The translations under genes were made by a program, and so were the position numbers. The notes below the pieces were generated by a model. It searched no databases and was not told the DNA's origin. It saw only the letters and a list, made by a program, of their open reading frames with translations. This document shows positions 12,343-23,110 of a DNA stretch of 64,000 bases, in pieces (position 1 is the stretch's first letter; the number at the start of each line of letters is the position of its first letter). The DNA is from Eulemur rufifrons (lineage: Eukaryota > Chordata > Mammalia > Primates > Lemuridae), in NCBI RefSeq assembly GCF_041146395.1, contig NC_090989.1, positions 242,782,843-242,846,842 on the forward strand, given 5' to 3'.

Positions 12343-12890
12343 TAATTAATATTTTTTTATTTCAGCATATTACAGGGTACAAATGTTTGGGTTACATATA
12401 TTGCCTTTGCCCCACCCAAGTCAGAGCTTCAAGCCTGTCCATCCCCCAGATGGTACGCACCGCACTCATTAGGTGTGAATATACCCATCCCCTCCTCCTC
12501 CCTCTCATCTGCCGGACACCCGATGAATGTTAGTGCTGTATGTGCACTTAAGTGTTGATCAGTTAAGTCAGTTAATACCAATTTGATGGTGAGTACATGT
12601 GGTGCTTGTTTTTCCATTCTTGTGATACTTGACTTAGTAGAATGGGCTCCAGCTCTATCCAGGATAATACAAGAGGTGCTAGATCACCATTGTTTTTTGT
12701 GGCTGAGTAGAACTCCATGGTATACATATACCACATTTTAGTAATATGGAGATACCTCAAAGAGCTACAAGTAGAACTACCATTTGATCCAGCTATCCCA
12801 TTACTAGGCATCTTCCCAAAGGAACAAAAGACATTCTATAAAAAAAGACATCTGCTTTAGAATGTTTATAGCAGCATAATTAATATTTTT
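12343..12890 (-). mobile_element. Young L1 3' end with inverted 5' segment (twin priming)
   Basis: Perfect 14-bp duplications 'taattaatattttt' lie at 12343-12356 and 12877-12890. The right junction reads TTTTT/AAA, a classic L1 endonuclease site. Bases 12357-12742 are the antisense 3' UTR and ORF2 end, with AATAAA by the tail. Bases 12743-12876 are ORF2 sequence in the opposite orientation ('aatatggagatacctcaaag' onwards). Both parts sit between one pair of duplications, so they arrived in one event. Confidence 0.9.
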
Positions 12891-13104
12891 AAATGATTTC
12901 AAGAAGTAAGAAATATTCTAGATGAGGTTGGTATAGTAAAAAGTTAAGTGAAATCATCTCTTTGGCTTAGGAAGTCATGGCTTTAGCCTAGACTTCTCCT
13001 TCTACTTTTTTATTATCTGAATTTTTTGCTTCCTTCATAGATATCATGATATATCCCATCAGCAATTTGGAAATACAGTCTACCAGGTCACTTGAAGAAT
13101 AATA

Positions 13105-13345
13105 AAAGCTAATATACATAGTTACTACTACGTGTCAATTATATATATTACCATTTAACTCTTGCAGCAATCCTAAGGTAGCTACAATTATCACAATATG
13201 CTTAAGACAAAAACCTGAGACAAAGGGAAGTTAAGTAATTGGCCCAAGTTCACACAGCTAATAATTAGCAGAATTAGAATTCAAATGAAGAAAATCTAGC
13301 TCCAAATTTGTGCTCTTAATCCCTACATTCTACAATCTCTAACAG
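13105..13345 (-). repeat. MIR SINE, antisense
   Basis: The block 'gaagttaagtaattggccca' followed by 'agttcacacagctaataa' and 'gaattagaattcaaatg' is the reverse complement of the MIR core. The antisense 5' end falls near 'gtgctcttaatccctacatt'. Confidence 0.8.
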
Positions 13346-14139
13346 TTGGCATTCATATTGTCAAGTTACATGAATCAAGATAGGGACAAGAGTGTAGACA
13401 AAATGTTGACCATCAGGAAACCATAACAGATCCATGCAGCTACCGGATAGCTTGAAGGTCAGTGGGTCACTATCAGAACCAGAGAAATGTTCGTCTTATG
13501 GTTTTTAAGAGACTTGGTGAGGTGCATATATAAACAAATATGCATGCAAGAAGGAAACTTTTCTCAAGTAAGTTCAAAGAGAATAAGAAAACCAACAATA
13601 GCCCTTGCTAAGAAGTTCTATTATAATCAACCCAATCATTTATGGGAACTCCCATTGGACTAGTTTGCTATTCTATTTTCTCTCTCCCACTAAAACTGGC
13701 TGTTCATTTTCATCTCATTACTCCCTTCCCACCTAGGCCAATTTATTTTTGCTCCCAGCTCATAGTACCTGATATAAATGTATAAACATAGCCTTCAAAA
13801 ACACATAATCACAACATCTAATCACTATACAGTACTCTAAAACATTCAAGTCATTTTTAAAACATTAATTTAGAACATCCATGAAGCTTATTGTGAAAGA
13901 TGCCTTTATCCTCTGCTACTAATGCCTGAAGTGAATAGTATGATGTTTCCTCTAAAAGGTTGGGAACCTCTGACTTACTTTGGATGTCTAAAATTCTGAA
14001 ACACATAGAGATACGATATAACATTGCCTTCAGTCATATTTAGTCCACTTTTGTTTTCTGTCATCATAATTTAGCTCTTACAGGAATGGTTAGTTGAGTT
14101 TTAACTGCTGTTTATAGACCCCCAGCTTTTTCATGGCAA
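13346..14139. other. No feature recognised
   Basis: Sequence of ordinary composition without a gene or an assignable repeat. Confidence 0.4.
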
Positions 14140-14790
14140 CATGTCTAACACCTGTCAAGAAGGAGAGTAGCTCACTGTCTTGAGAGCCCCCAGCTACATT
14201 TAGGCTCCAGTACCACAGTATCTAACAGCCCTGCCCTAGCGGGAAATGAAGGGAAGCTGGATGGTGATGTTTACAGTGTGCTTTTCACAGGATATTTTTT
14301 TTTACTTAGCTTACCTTGTGGACGGCCTAATGTCTAGTTTTCTGACCCCCAGGGGGCCTCTCACAGGAAATACTTGTTTATACTGACACAGGTGCCTGTG
14401 TGGCTGTCTGGCCTATGTCCAGTGTATACCTGCTTGGTCATCACTCTCGCACTGGGAACCTGACTTTATGTTCTCTGTACCATCCCAGGGAAAACCTGCC
14501 CTGGGACAGCCCCCATTTCTTCCAATGGAAGGCACGACTGTAACACACCACCACAATAGGAAACAAGTTCAAAGATTTTTACTTACAAATCCTGGGCAAT
14601 GAGGGCATAATGAGTTGGGAGGACAATCCATCCCCAGGCCAGGAATACAGAGAGAAGTACATGGGTAACTAGCAAAATATATAAGGGAATAGGGTCTGGG
14701 TCACTTTAAGTTTGAGGACAAGTGCCTGAATGGTTTAAAAGAAGCAGGGGGAAAGTAGGGAGCCCAGGAGACACGCCACTGAGTTCTTAT
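14140..14790. repeat. LTR-like segment, family and ends unresolved
   Basis: This G+C-richer, repeat-textured stretch includes 'ctgacccccagggggcctct', 'cctgccctgggacagccccc' and 'gatttttacttacaaatcct'. The style resembles an antisense endogenous retrovirus LTR. I could not place TG...CA ends, a target duplication or a polyadenylation signal with confidence. Confidence 0.3.
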
Positions 14791-15328
14791 CTCTGACCAC
14801 CGGCTTGAGTCATGTCAGTGTGGTACAGAACTGGCAACTGTCGAGGGTGACCAAGCTCTTCTTTGGTATGAGAAGTTAAACTTGTATTCGAAATGGATAG
14901 TGAGGCAAAATGAAATTTTAAGAATTCACCACACTCACATTTAAAGTATTTGGGTAATTTTAACTTGGCACAATTCATTCTTTATGAGCGTTGGACCCAG
15001 TGTCTTTGCTGCTTCCTGAAAATTACTCTCAGCTCTAAAAGGTAATGCAGTCTGCCGGACTTAGAGGGGCAAGGCAAAGCATTCATTGTCTCAGACTGTG
15101 CTCTAGCACTGTGCCAGAGTTGTCACGTGTATGTCAAGATATTTCAGATCAGAACACACATGCACCAAAAATGAGTTCATTTCATTCCTTCTCTTAACTA
15201 AGAACTACTGAGAATGTTGGTCTTATTACAAAGTGGGGGAGATTTTTTGCCATGCAGTGTTTTCATAGGCTTTGAGGGGTTTTGTCACCTGGACTTTTTA
15301 ATATGAATGAAAAAGCCTCCCCCTACAG
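14791..15328. other. No feature recognised
   Basis: Ordinary non-coding-looking sequence between the LTR-like block and a TG microsatellite. Confidence 0.4.
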
Positions 15329-15362
15329 CACATACCTGTGTGTGTGTGTATGTGTGTGTGTA
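15329..15362. repeat. Short (TG)n microsatellite
   Basis: About 16 TG units with one TA interruption. It accounts for the CVCVCV run in the open frame at 15282-15512. Confidence 0.95.
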
Positions 15363-17230
15363 CATATAATTTTTTTCTGTGTGCTTAGCTGCAGTCATTT
15401 GAATGTGTTTGACCATCTGGCTGTCAGATTTTATAAGGTTATGGTGAGAGAGCTAAATCCCAATTGTTTTTATCCTTGGTTCGTCAAATGTAAACAGTTG
15501 TGTGGCCAGTGAGGAATGGCCTCTCTGGTGAGATAACTACTGCGCAGACATCTAGCGTACTGTGGAGCCAAGGTTAAGAAAACGAAAAAGATACAAATCA
15601 GTTTTAGTATCAAAAAACAGCTCTTACGACCCAAAGGGGACTGAGCAGACTGTATAAACATGAAGCAATCCTGTTGTGCCATCCTTGCTGTATGAAGTGA
15701 GGTGGCTAATTAAGACAGTAGGCGCCAATCAGGCTGCAAAGAAGTAGTTAAGCAGGGAAAAATGCGTAATGTTGCCATGCAAGTCCTTGTCCTTACTGTG
15801 AGCGTTCAAAGACAAAGTGCTAACACTCACTCTTTCTACAGGTTCCCACACATGCTTTCTTTCATCCTCTTTTGAACCCCAGGAGCACACAGTGCTGCTT
15901 GTAGCCAAAAGCTCCTGAGAAGGCGGCCTGCTGCTGCCTTCGGTTCTCAATATTTTTATAATTAGGTTGATGCCCAAAATGATTTGAGGACAGTGTCTCT
16001 CCAAATGCCTTACTTTCCAGGATGCTTGGAGAATTCTAATCCTTCCCTTTTTTATTATTACATTTCTTACCATTTCCTCTCAAAGGGCACAACCCTAGGT
16101 TTCCTCTTAATAAATAAAAGCCTGCCAGTGCCCACAATTACGACAGCAGGTGACATGAAGAGCAAAGGGAGGGGTTAGTTTGACAAGAGACTGAGGCGTG
16201 GAATACTTGCAAAGAAATGTAATCCTGGAGCTTGGAAAAAGAATGTGGAGCTTTCAAAAAACAAAAATAGTAGTACTAGTCCCTTTCCAGTCTAGCTAGA
16301 TCCTGCCTGTGAAGGCCTAGGCAGGCAGGTTCACACACACATACGTAGACACTCAGATCGCCGCCGTTGCCACCACCGCCACCAAGCAACCCCTGTACCT
16401 TGATTCTGTATAATTAGAGGGGACTCACAAAATAAAGACCAATAAATTACTTACACTCTACACCTCTGAGTCCAATTGGAAGGCAAAGTTCACATACTGT
16501 GACCCAATCTTCCACATTTAATTATCTTTTCATGTTGCCTCACAGAAGAATTTTCAAAATATTTATTTTTTTTCATGATGATGAGATAATTTAAAGATTA
16601 AAAGCAACTTGATTTGTTTTTTTTTTTTTTTTGCTTGAAGTTTGACTTACAGAATTGTCAGATTCCTCAATATTTGTAAACTATATCTTTGAGGAGAAAA
16701 TACTAGCTTTGGAGTGGACTTGAAGGTACGTTAAGTCATAGGCACCAAAGGGCTGCTTTTCAATAAGTGAGGTCCTTTAACTGCATTCATGAGAGTCACT
16801 GCTCTTCCAGACTCCCAGTTTGCCATTTTCATTGGTGTTTTCATATTACAACCCAGGCCAGTAAGTACAGCCTCAGTGTTCACTATTTATAACTGCCAAG
16901 CACTTGCTACTTAACCCTGACCTTGCCACAAGCCTTCACTGAGCGGCACTCTTCAGAAACCAAGGCACTTAAATCTTCCACGCTGTTTCAATCCTTGGCA
17001 CCTCTGCTGAAAACGTCAACGGTGGTGACAGCTGATGTCTGTTGTGGTCACAGCCACCACAAACACATTTCAATTAGCCATTGACAATGTACATATATCA
17101 TTGATTTTCTGAAGCCCTAGATGATGTTCAGCTGAGATTTTCTACAAATGGCTATTCCTTTCATTACTTTTTTAAATCCTATTTCTTCCTCACCATGTCA
17201 TTATAAATGGTGGCATCAGCAACAGCAGCA
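15363..17230. other. Largely unassigned interval with small simple repeats
   Basis: Contains a GCC/ACC trinucleotide patch at about 16360-16385 and a T-run at about 16616-16632. Two moderate open frames (15729-16073 minus, 15984-16178 plus) overlap antisense to each other and show no recognisable domain. No exon is supported. Confidence 0.45.
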
Positions 17231-17234
17231 GAAA

Positions 17235-17400
17235 CAAGAATAACAGCAATAATTTCTACCATTTACTGAATATCTACTACATACCCAGCACTATTTAGAC
17301 ATTTTTGCTTACTTCAATTACTCATTACAACAATAACATGATCAGTATTACGATAATTTTAATAACCTCTGTCTTTTATAAGGTGGAATTAGTCTTTGCA
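17235..17400 (-). repeat. MIR-family SINE fragment, antisense
   Basis: 'taccatttactgaatatcta' followed by 'tacccagcactatttagaca' and a diverged 'acaacaataacatgatcagt' matches the antisense 3' half of MIR-like elements. Divergence is high. Confidence 0.5.
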
Positions 17401-17699
17401 CATTTATTGTGACCCTTTATATGAACTTATTACTGACTTACTATTTTGTGTTTTAAAATTATTTTCCTTGCGTCTTTCTTTCCTCCCTCCTCCACTCTTT
17501 TGGAATGATAAAGTTGTATAGACAACTTTATTCCCTTGAGTCCTTTTGCTGATTTGAAGGCTTTTGATTGATTTCTACTCAGTGTTTTCCTTAAAGATAT
17601 ATAATTAACTCTAATTCTGAAAACACAATTTATAGTTGTTAGTATGTCTAACCTCCTCCTGATCTCAACCTCTAAAATCTTACTATAATTATTTCATTT

Positions 17700-18960
17700 T
17701 AGTTTTAGTTTTTTCTTTAATGCACATTTTTTATTACTTGTTTTGTAGTGAATATTTCATCAATTTTCCTGGTCACCATTATAACTTGTTTTCTACACTG
17801 TCCTGCTTTGTCATTTCTTCCTGAAATGCATATATTAATTTTTTTGTGAGTTTCAGTGAGCAGTAAGATTTATTAGACTTTGCATGTCAGAAAAATGACT
17901 CTATTTGGCCTCTACTTTTCAAGGTTTATTTGGCTGTACATAAATTTCTGTCAAACAGTTATTTTCACTCGGTGTTTTAAAGATATTATTCATTGTCTCT
18001 TGGCCTCAATAGTGGGTGGCTAAGAAGTGTACCATCAGCCAAAGTGTTCTTGTAATCCATCTTTTTGCACTATTAGCTTTGGAGACATGTCCTCTAATCA
18101 TGAAGCTCTTTGATTACATTATAATAATTCTATGTACAGTATGGATTTATTTTTATTTGTTCTGTTTAGCATATTCAGTGTACTTTTAATCTGAAGATTC
18201 ATGTTCCTTAAACTGTAAAATAATTGTAATCATATTTTGATTCAAGTATTGCTTGTCTACCGTTCATTCTAGTCTCATCTATTAATACCTATTAGATCAG
18301 TAGTCAGTAAACTTTTCCTGTACAAGATCAAACAGTAAATATTTTAGACTTCGAAGGTCATAGAGTCTCTGTTACCAGTACTCAACTCTACCATTGTACC
18401 ATGAAAACAGTAAGAAGCAATATATAAATGAATGGGCATAGCTATGTTCAGATAAAATCTTACTTACAAAAACAAACAGGTGATATGAGAATCAGAGAGG
18501 AGTTAGCAAATCCCTGTGTTAGATGAATGCTACAGTATTTTCATCTATACTCCATGTCTCTTAAGTGCTCTTTCACCTCACTTCATCTTTCTGTCTTAGT
18601 GAAGACATTCTTAGTGAATCTCTCCGTAGCCTCTTCCCATTCACTAATTTGCTATTTAGCTCCACACTGTCAAAAGTTTATTCCATCTCTTTTTATCTTT
18701 TATTTTAATAACTATAATTTTTCTTTATTTCAAAGTTTTCTCATGATTTATTTTGCATATTTTTCTCATAAGTGCTTTTGTTCATTCTATCTTATTTTAT
18801 TTCTCCATCTTTATTTTATAGTTTCTCTTTCTTCTTAGATATTTGTCCTTCGACCATCTGTAAATGCTGCTCCAGTTATTGATTTTGTTGGCTGTCTTCT
18901 TGGAATTGGTCTTCTTAACACAGTTTGAATTTTTGTTTGCAGGACAATCTGTTGTTTTCT
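17700..18960 (-). mobile_element. Old L1-like remnant, antisense, interrupted by a hAT element
   Basis: 'ttttaaagatattattcatt' plus 'tgtctcttggcctcaatagt' and the T-rich tract at 18700-18850 resemble antisense old L1 sequence. A small hAT element (18298-18516) splits it. Subfamily and ends cannot be set by eye. Confidence 0.45.
18298..18516. mobile_element. hAT-Charlie-type non-autonomous DNA transposon
   Basis: Ends 'cagtagtcagtaaac' and 'ttagcaaatccctg' are diverged inverted repeats of the CAGGGGTCGGCAAAC type. Flanking 8-bp duplications 'tattagat' (18290-18297) and 'tgttagat' (18517-18524) differ at one base. The interior includes 'agtaaatattttagactt' and 'cttacttacaaaaacaaaca', typical of this Charlie-derived group. 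It is too short to encode a transposase. Confidence 0.8.
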
Positions 18961-19707
18961 TTTCTTCCTATGAACATAATATTGTAGCATAGTTCTTTTT
19001 CAACTTCCACCTAGCTCTCTGGGGTTACTGACTCCGTGGGGATATTGGGGTTATGGCAGATCTATTCATAGAGACAGAATGTAATTTAGATCCATTCTCG
19101 ATATCTCCAGAGTGCAAAAGCAGGAAGCATGCCCCTGATCCCCATTGCTTATACACTAATTTTAATCCCACTTAACCTTCAGTGACAATTTATGACTGCT
19201 ACTGCTTGCTGCTAAAGCCCAATGAGTAACTCTATCCCTCATTCTTTTATACTTCTGTTCCATTTTGTCACTCCTTGCAATTTTTACCTTTTATACTTGA
19301 GCTCAGCTTTGCTATTCTTTTTTTAATTTAATTTTTTATTTTAAAAAGTTATAGCAAAGATGTTTCATAGAGTCCTAACTCACTGCTCAATGTTGACTCC
19401 AAATTGGGTATTATTGTTAACATAAAAAAGTAAAACTAAGGTTGACAAATATCTGTATAATTTGTACTTTGCTTCAAGTTACTAAGTGGCTGAGAAGTGA
19501 TACAAACTACTTAGCTTGTGCCTCTCCAACTTGCTACAAAGGTTACGGAGATAATCAAATCTGTCTCCCTTATTATTTGCAATTAATTCACTTTTCATTG
19601 GCAGGTTGGTTCTCAAGTTAATATTATAGCCAATTTAAAAATGGATGCAGCGTATGTCTTTATTACAGAACAAATAAAGGATATTCACCCTGGGAATCTC
19701 TATAACG
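18961..19707. other. No feature recognised
   Basis: Mixed AT-rich sequence with a short T/A-rich patch near 19318-19345. Confidence 0.4.
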
Positions 19708-20198
19708 CTATGGTCCCCAACCCCTGGACCATGAACTGGTACCAGTCTGTGGCATGTTAGGAACTGGGCCTCACAGCAAGAGGTGAGTGGCAGATGAACA
19801 AAGCTTCATCTGTATTTACAGCTGCTCCCCATCATTAGCGTCACTGGCTGAGCTGTGCCTTCTGTCAGATCAGCAGTGGCATTAGAATCTCATAGGAGCA
19901 CAAACCCTACTGTAAACTGCATGTGAGGGATCTAGGTTGTGTTCTGGGGAGCAGCTGCAAAGAAAGATTATCTTTAGCAGCGGTTTGACTGCACAGAGAC
20001 CATAGTAGGTCTATTGTTTGCAGATTCATATCAAAAACTTATCAGTGAGTAGCAAGTGACAATGTAATAATAATAGAAATGAAGTGCACAATAAATGTAA
20101 TGTGCTTGAATCATCCCCAAACCATACTTCCTCAAGTCCATGGAAAAATTGTCTTTCATGAAACTGGTCCCTGGTGCCAAAAAGATTGGGGACCGTTG
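19708..20198. mobile_element. MER1-like hAT-Charlie DNA transposon, near complete
   Basis: Inverted termini 'ctatggtccccaacccc' and 'gattggggaccgttg' (RC 'caacggtccccaatc') bracket a 491-bp non-autonomous element. The interior 'ctgtggcatgttaggaactg', 'gcttcatctgtatttacagc' and 'ccctggtgccaaaaagattg' matches the MER1 group. Flanking octamers 'ctataacg' (19700-19707) and 'ctctaagg' (20199-20206) match at 6 of 8 positions, as expected for an old hAT target duplication. Confidence 0.85.
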
Positions 20199-20359
20199 CT
20201 CTAAGGCATTATGTCTGCCAGTTAGCAATGGCTGGGTGATGTGAAGACTAAAGCAAAAGACGCTGAGTCCCATGGATTTCAGGAAAGGGAACAAAGTGAG
20301 GCTGGCTGCTCTCCTTGTGTGCCGATAATTTGTAGATGTAGGTGTCTAAGGTCTCAGTG

Positions 20360-22445
20360 CCAATAAGACATCTTTATAAGGCTTGTATGTCTTCTTTTGA
20401 GAGGTGTCTATTTAGATCTTTTGCCCATTTTTATTTAGATTATTTGATTTTTTTTCCTATTGAGTTGTTCAAGGTCCTTATATAATCTAGTTATTAATCC
20501 CTGTCAGATGGGTAGTATGTAAATATTTTCTCCCACTCTGTGGGTTGTCTCTTCACTTTGATGATGGTTTTCTTTCCTGTGCAGGAGCTTTAAAGCTTGG
20601 TGTGATCTCATTTGCCCATTTTTCCTTTATTTGCCTGTGATTGTCAGATATTACTCAAGAAATCATTGCTCAGTCCCATGCCCTAGAGCATTTCCCCAAT
20701 GTTCTCTTTTAGTAATTTCATAGATTCTGGTGATCAATTTATTTCTTTAAGCTATTTTAAATTGATTTTTCTATATTTCAAGAGATAGGGGTCTAGTTTT
20801 ATTCTTCTGGATGTGGATATCCAGTTTTCCAGCACCATTTATTGAAGCAACTGTTCTTTCCTCAATGTATGTTCTTGGCACCTTTATGAACAATAAGTTC
20901 ACTATTTATGATGATTTATTTCTGGGTTCTCTATTCTGGTCTGTTGGTCTATGCATCTGTTTCTGTGCCAGTACTGTGCTGTTTTGGTTACTACAGCTCT
21001 GCAGTATAATTTGAGGTCAGGTAATGTGATTCCTCCAGCTTTGTCCTTTTTATTCAGAATAACTTTGGCTTTTCTGGGTTTTTTATGGATTCATATAAAT
21101 TTTAGAAGTTTTTTATTATTTAAATCCTTGCTAAATTTCTCTGATAGGATTCTGAGTTTCTTCCCTCTGTTGTTCTGAAGTTCAGTGAGCATCTTCACAG
21201 CAGCTATTTTCAATTCTCTGTCTGAAAGATCACATATATCCATCGTTCTGGGTGCCTTATGAGTTCATTTGTTGAGGTCATGTTTTCCTGGGTGTTCTTG
21301 GTGCTTGTTGATGTCTAGGCATGGAATAGTTAGCTATTTATTCTAATGTCTTCAGTTTGGGCTTGTTTGTACCCATCCTTCTTGAGAAGGCTTTCCAGAT
21401 ATTCAAAGGAAATTGAACGTGTGATCTAAGTCTTTGGTCACTGCAGCCATATCATCACTAGAGGGTGCTTCAAGCCTGGAAATGCTGCAACTCTTGCGGG
21501 TCCCGGTAGTATCACCTTGGTGAACTTGGGTAAAGTACAGGAAAGTTCCCTGGATTACCAGGCATTCTCCCATTCTCTTCCCTCACTTTCCTCCAAATAG
21601 AAGGAGTGCTTGGCTTCCTGGAGTTGAGGGAGGGCTGATGAGAGCACTCCCCCAAGGCCAGCACAGCTGGGACTGCACCAAGTCACACCTGAAGCCAGCA
21701 CAGTCTCGGTGAAAGCCCATGGCAACTACTGCCTGGCTACCACAGATGTTTATTCAAGGTTCAAGGGGTCTTTAGTCAGCAGGTGGTGAATTCTGCCAGG
21801 ATTGGGTTTCCTTCAGTGCAGTGGGTTCCCTTCTGGCCCAAGATGTGTCTGGAAATGTCCAGGAGCTAAGGTCTGGAACCAAGGGCTTCGGGAATCTGCT
21901 TGGTACTTTATTTTACTGTGGCTGAGCTACTCAAGTTGTAACACAAAGTCCTCTGTACTCTTCCCTTTCCTTTCCCAGAGCAGAAGAAAATTCTCCCTGA
22001 GCTGCAGTCTCTGGAGTTGGAGGAAGGGTGACACAAGAACTTGTTTGGACACCACCACTGGTCATGTGCACCCCAAGTCCACTAGCTCTCAGCTCAGCAC
22101 AGTAGCAGGACTTGCCCAAGGATTGCAGTCTCTGTGGCCTGACTGCCTTTCAAATTTATTCCAGGCCCCTGGCCACTTTCTGGGTGGGGTTGGAGCTAGC
22201 CAGTAGTCAGGTTCCTACAGCTGCGGCTGAGGATTCCCCTCTGGCCGGGGCTGCTCTAAATGTCTTTTCTATGCTCTTCAGTCCTTCTTTCCATGATTTT
22301 TTAATGTTAAAACCAGGTACTATGACCTCACTTCATTTCTGGTTTTTATGAAGGTATTTTTTTGTATGGATAGTTGTTCAATTTGTTGTTCCCATGGGGG
22401 GATGATCCCTGGAGGATTCTATTTGGCCATTTTGCTCCATCTCTT
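20360..22445 (-). mobile_element. L1 with 5' UTR joined to ORF2 3' part, antisense
   Basis: 20360 to about 21110 is antisense ORF2 C-terminal sequence, for example 'gtgccagtactgtgctgttt' and 'tttgaggtcaggtaatgtga'. From about 21170 to 22445 the sequence is G+C-richer and ends in the complement of an L1 5' end ('ggagcaaaatggccaaatag' at about 22410-22440). The complement of 'accttcataaaaaccagaaa' and 'acctggttttaacatt', also typical of a mammalian L1 5' UTR, lies just inside. The reverse transcriptase and endonuclease parts and most of ORF1 are missing. The open frame at 21802-22206 lies in this 5' UTR and is not a gene. Confidence 0.65.
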
Positions 22446-22919
22446 CTCCTGTAATATTTTTGAAACAAGTTTTTATTTTATAAGGGGAATTATTAACCCA
22501 AATCTCAGAATTTTGACTTTTAGTTGGATCAACCTGAATCATTTGCCTATTTTGAACAATTCCTCAAGGGTCATTTAACTTAATATTTCACACAAAAGAG
22601 GAAAAAAAATCGGGAATAACTTAGAATGGCTTAACCGACACTGTAAAATGACCTATGTGGTTTATTAAACTGTGAACTGAAATATAAATATGTACTGAAA
22701 AACATAAACAATTTAAAGTGTGGTTCTAGTATTAATTGCAGTCCTTCCTCTCTAAAGAACTTTTACAACTTTCTGCTATATGTAGTTGATAGAATTGATT
22801 CTGTTATGGTTTTATTGGAGCTCAAAAATTCTGGTATATTGTTTTGTGTTATAGTATTTGCTGACCTATCTCAGTGTTTAATACTGTAGTGTATCTCATT
22901 TGATTCCAAACAGCATGGT
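22446..22919. other. No feature recognised
   Basis: AT-rich sequence between the L1 5' end and an L2. Confidence 0.4.
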
Positions 22920-23110
22920 TGATCAATACATTCATACATATACACATTTTATAAGTTTTTGTTGGACACCAATCATGTGTCAAGCAATTTTTTAGTCATT
23001 GTGGATATATCAAAAGATAAAAATAAATTCTCTGCCTTCATGAGACTTACATTGTTGTGGGAAAATATAGACTATAGGTGAGTAACTAAAGAAAAAAAAT
23101 TAGGTCATTA

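Noticed and set aside
15729..16178. Possible exon in overlapping frames on both strands
   Set aside because: No convincing splice sites, no domain, and the frames mirror each other across the same bases.
21802..22206. 134-codon open frame on the plus strand
   Set aside because: It lies antisense within an L1 5' UTR, where open frames arise from higher G+C. No recognisable protein features.
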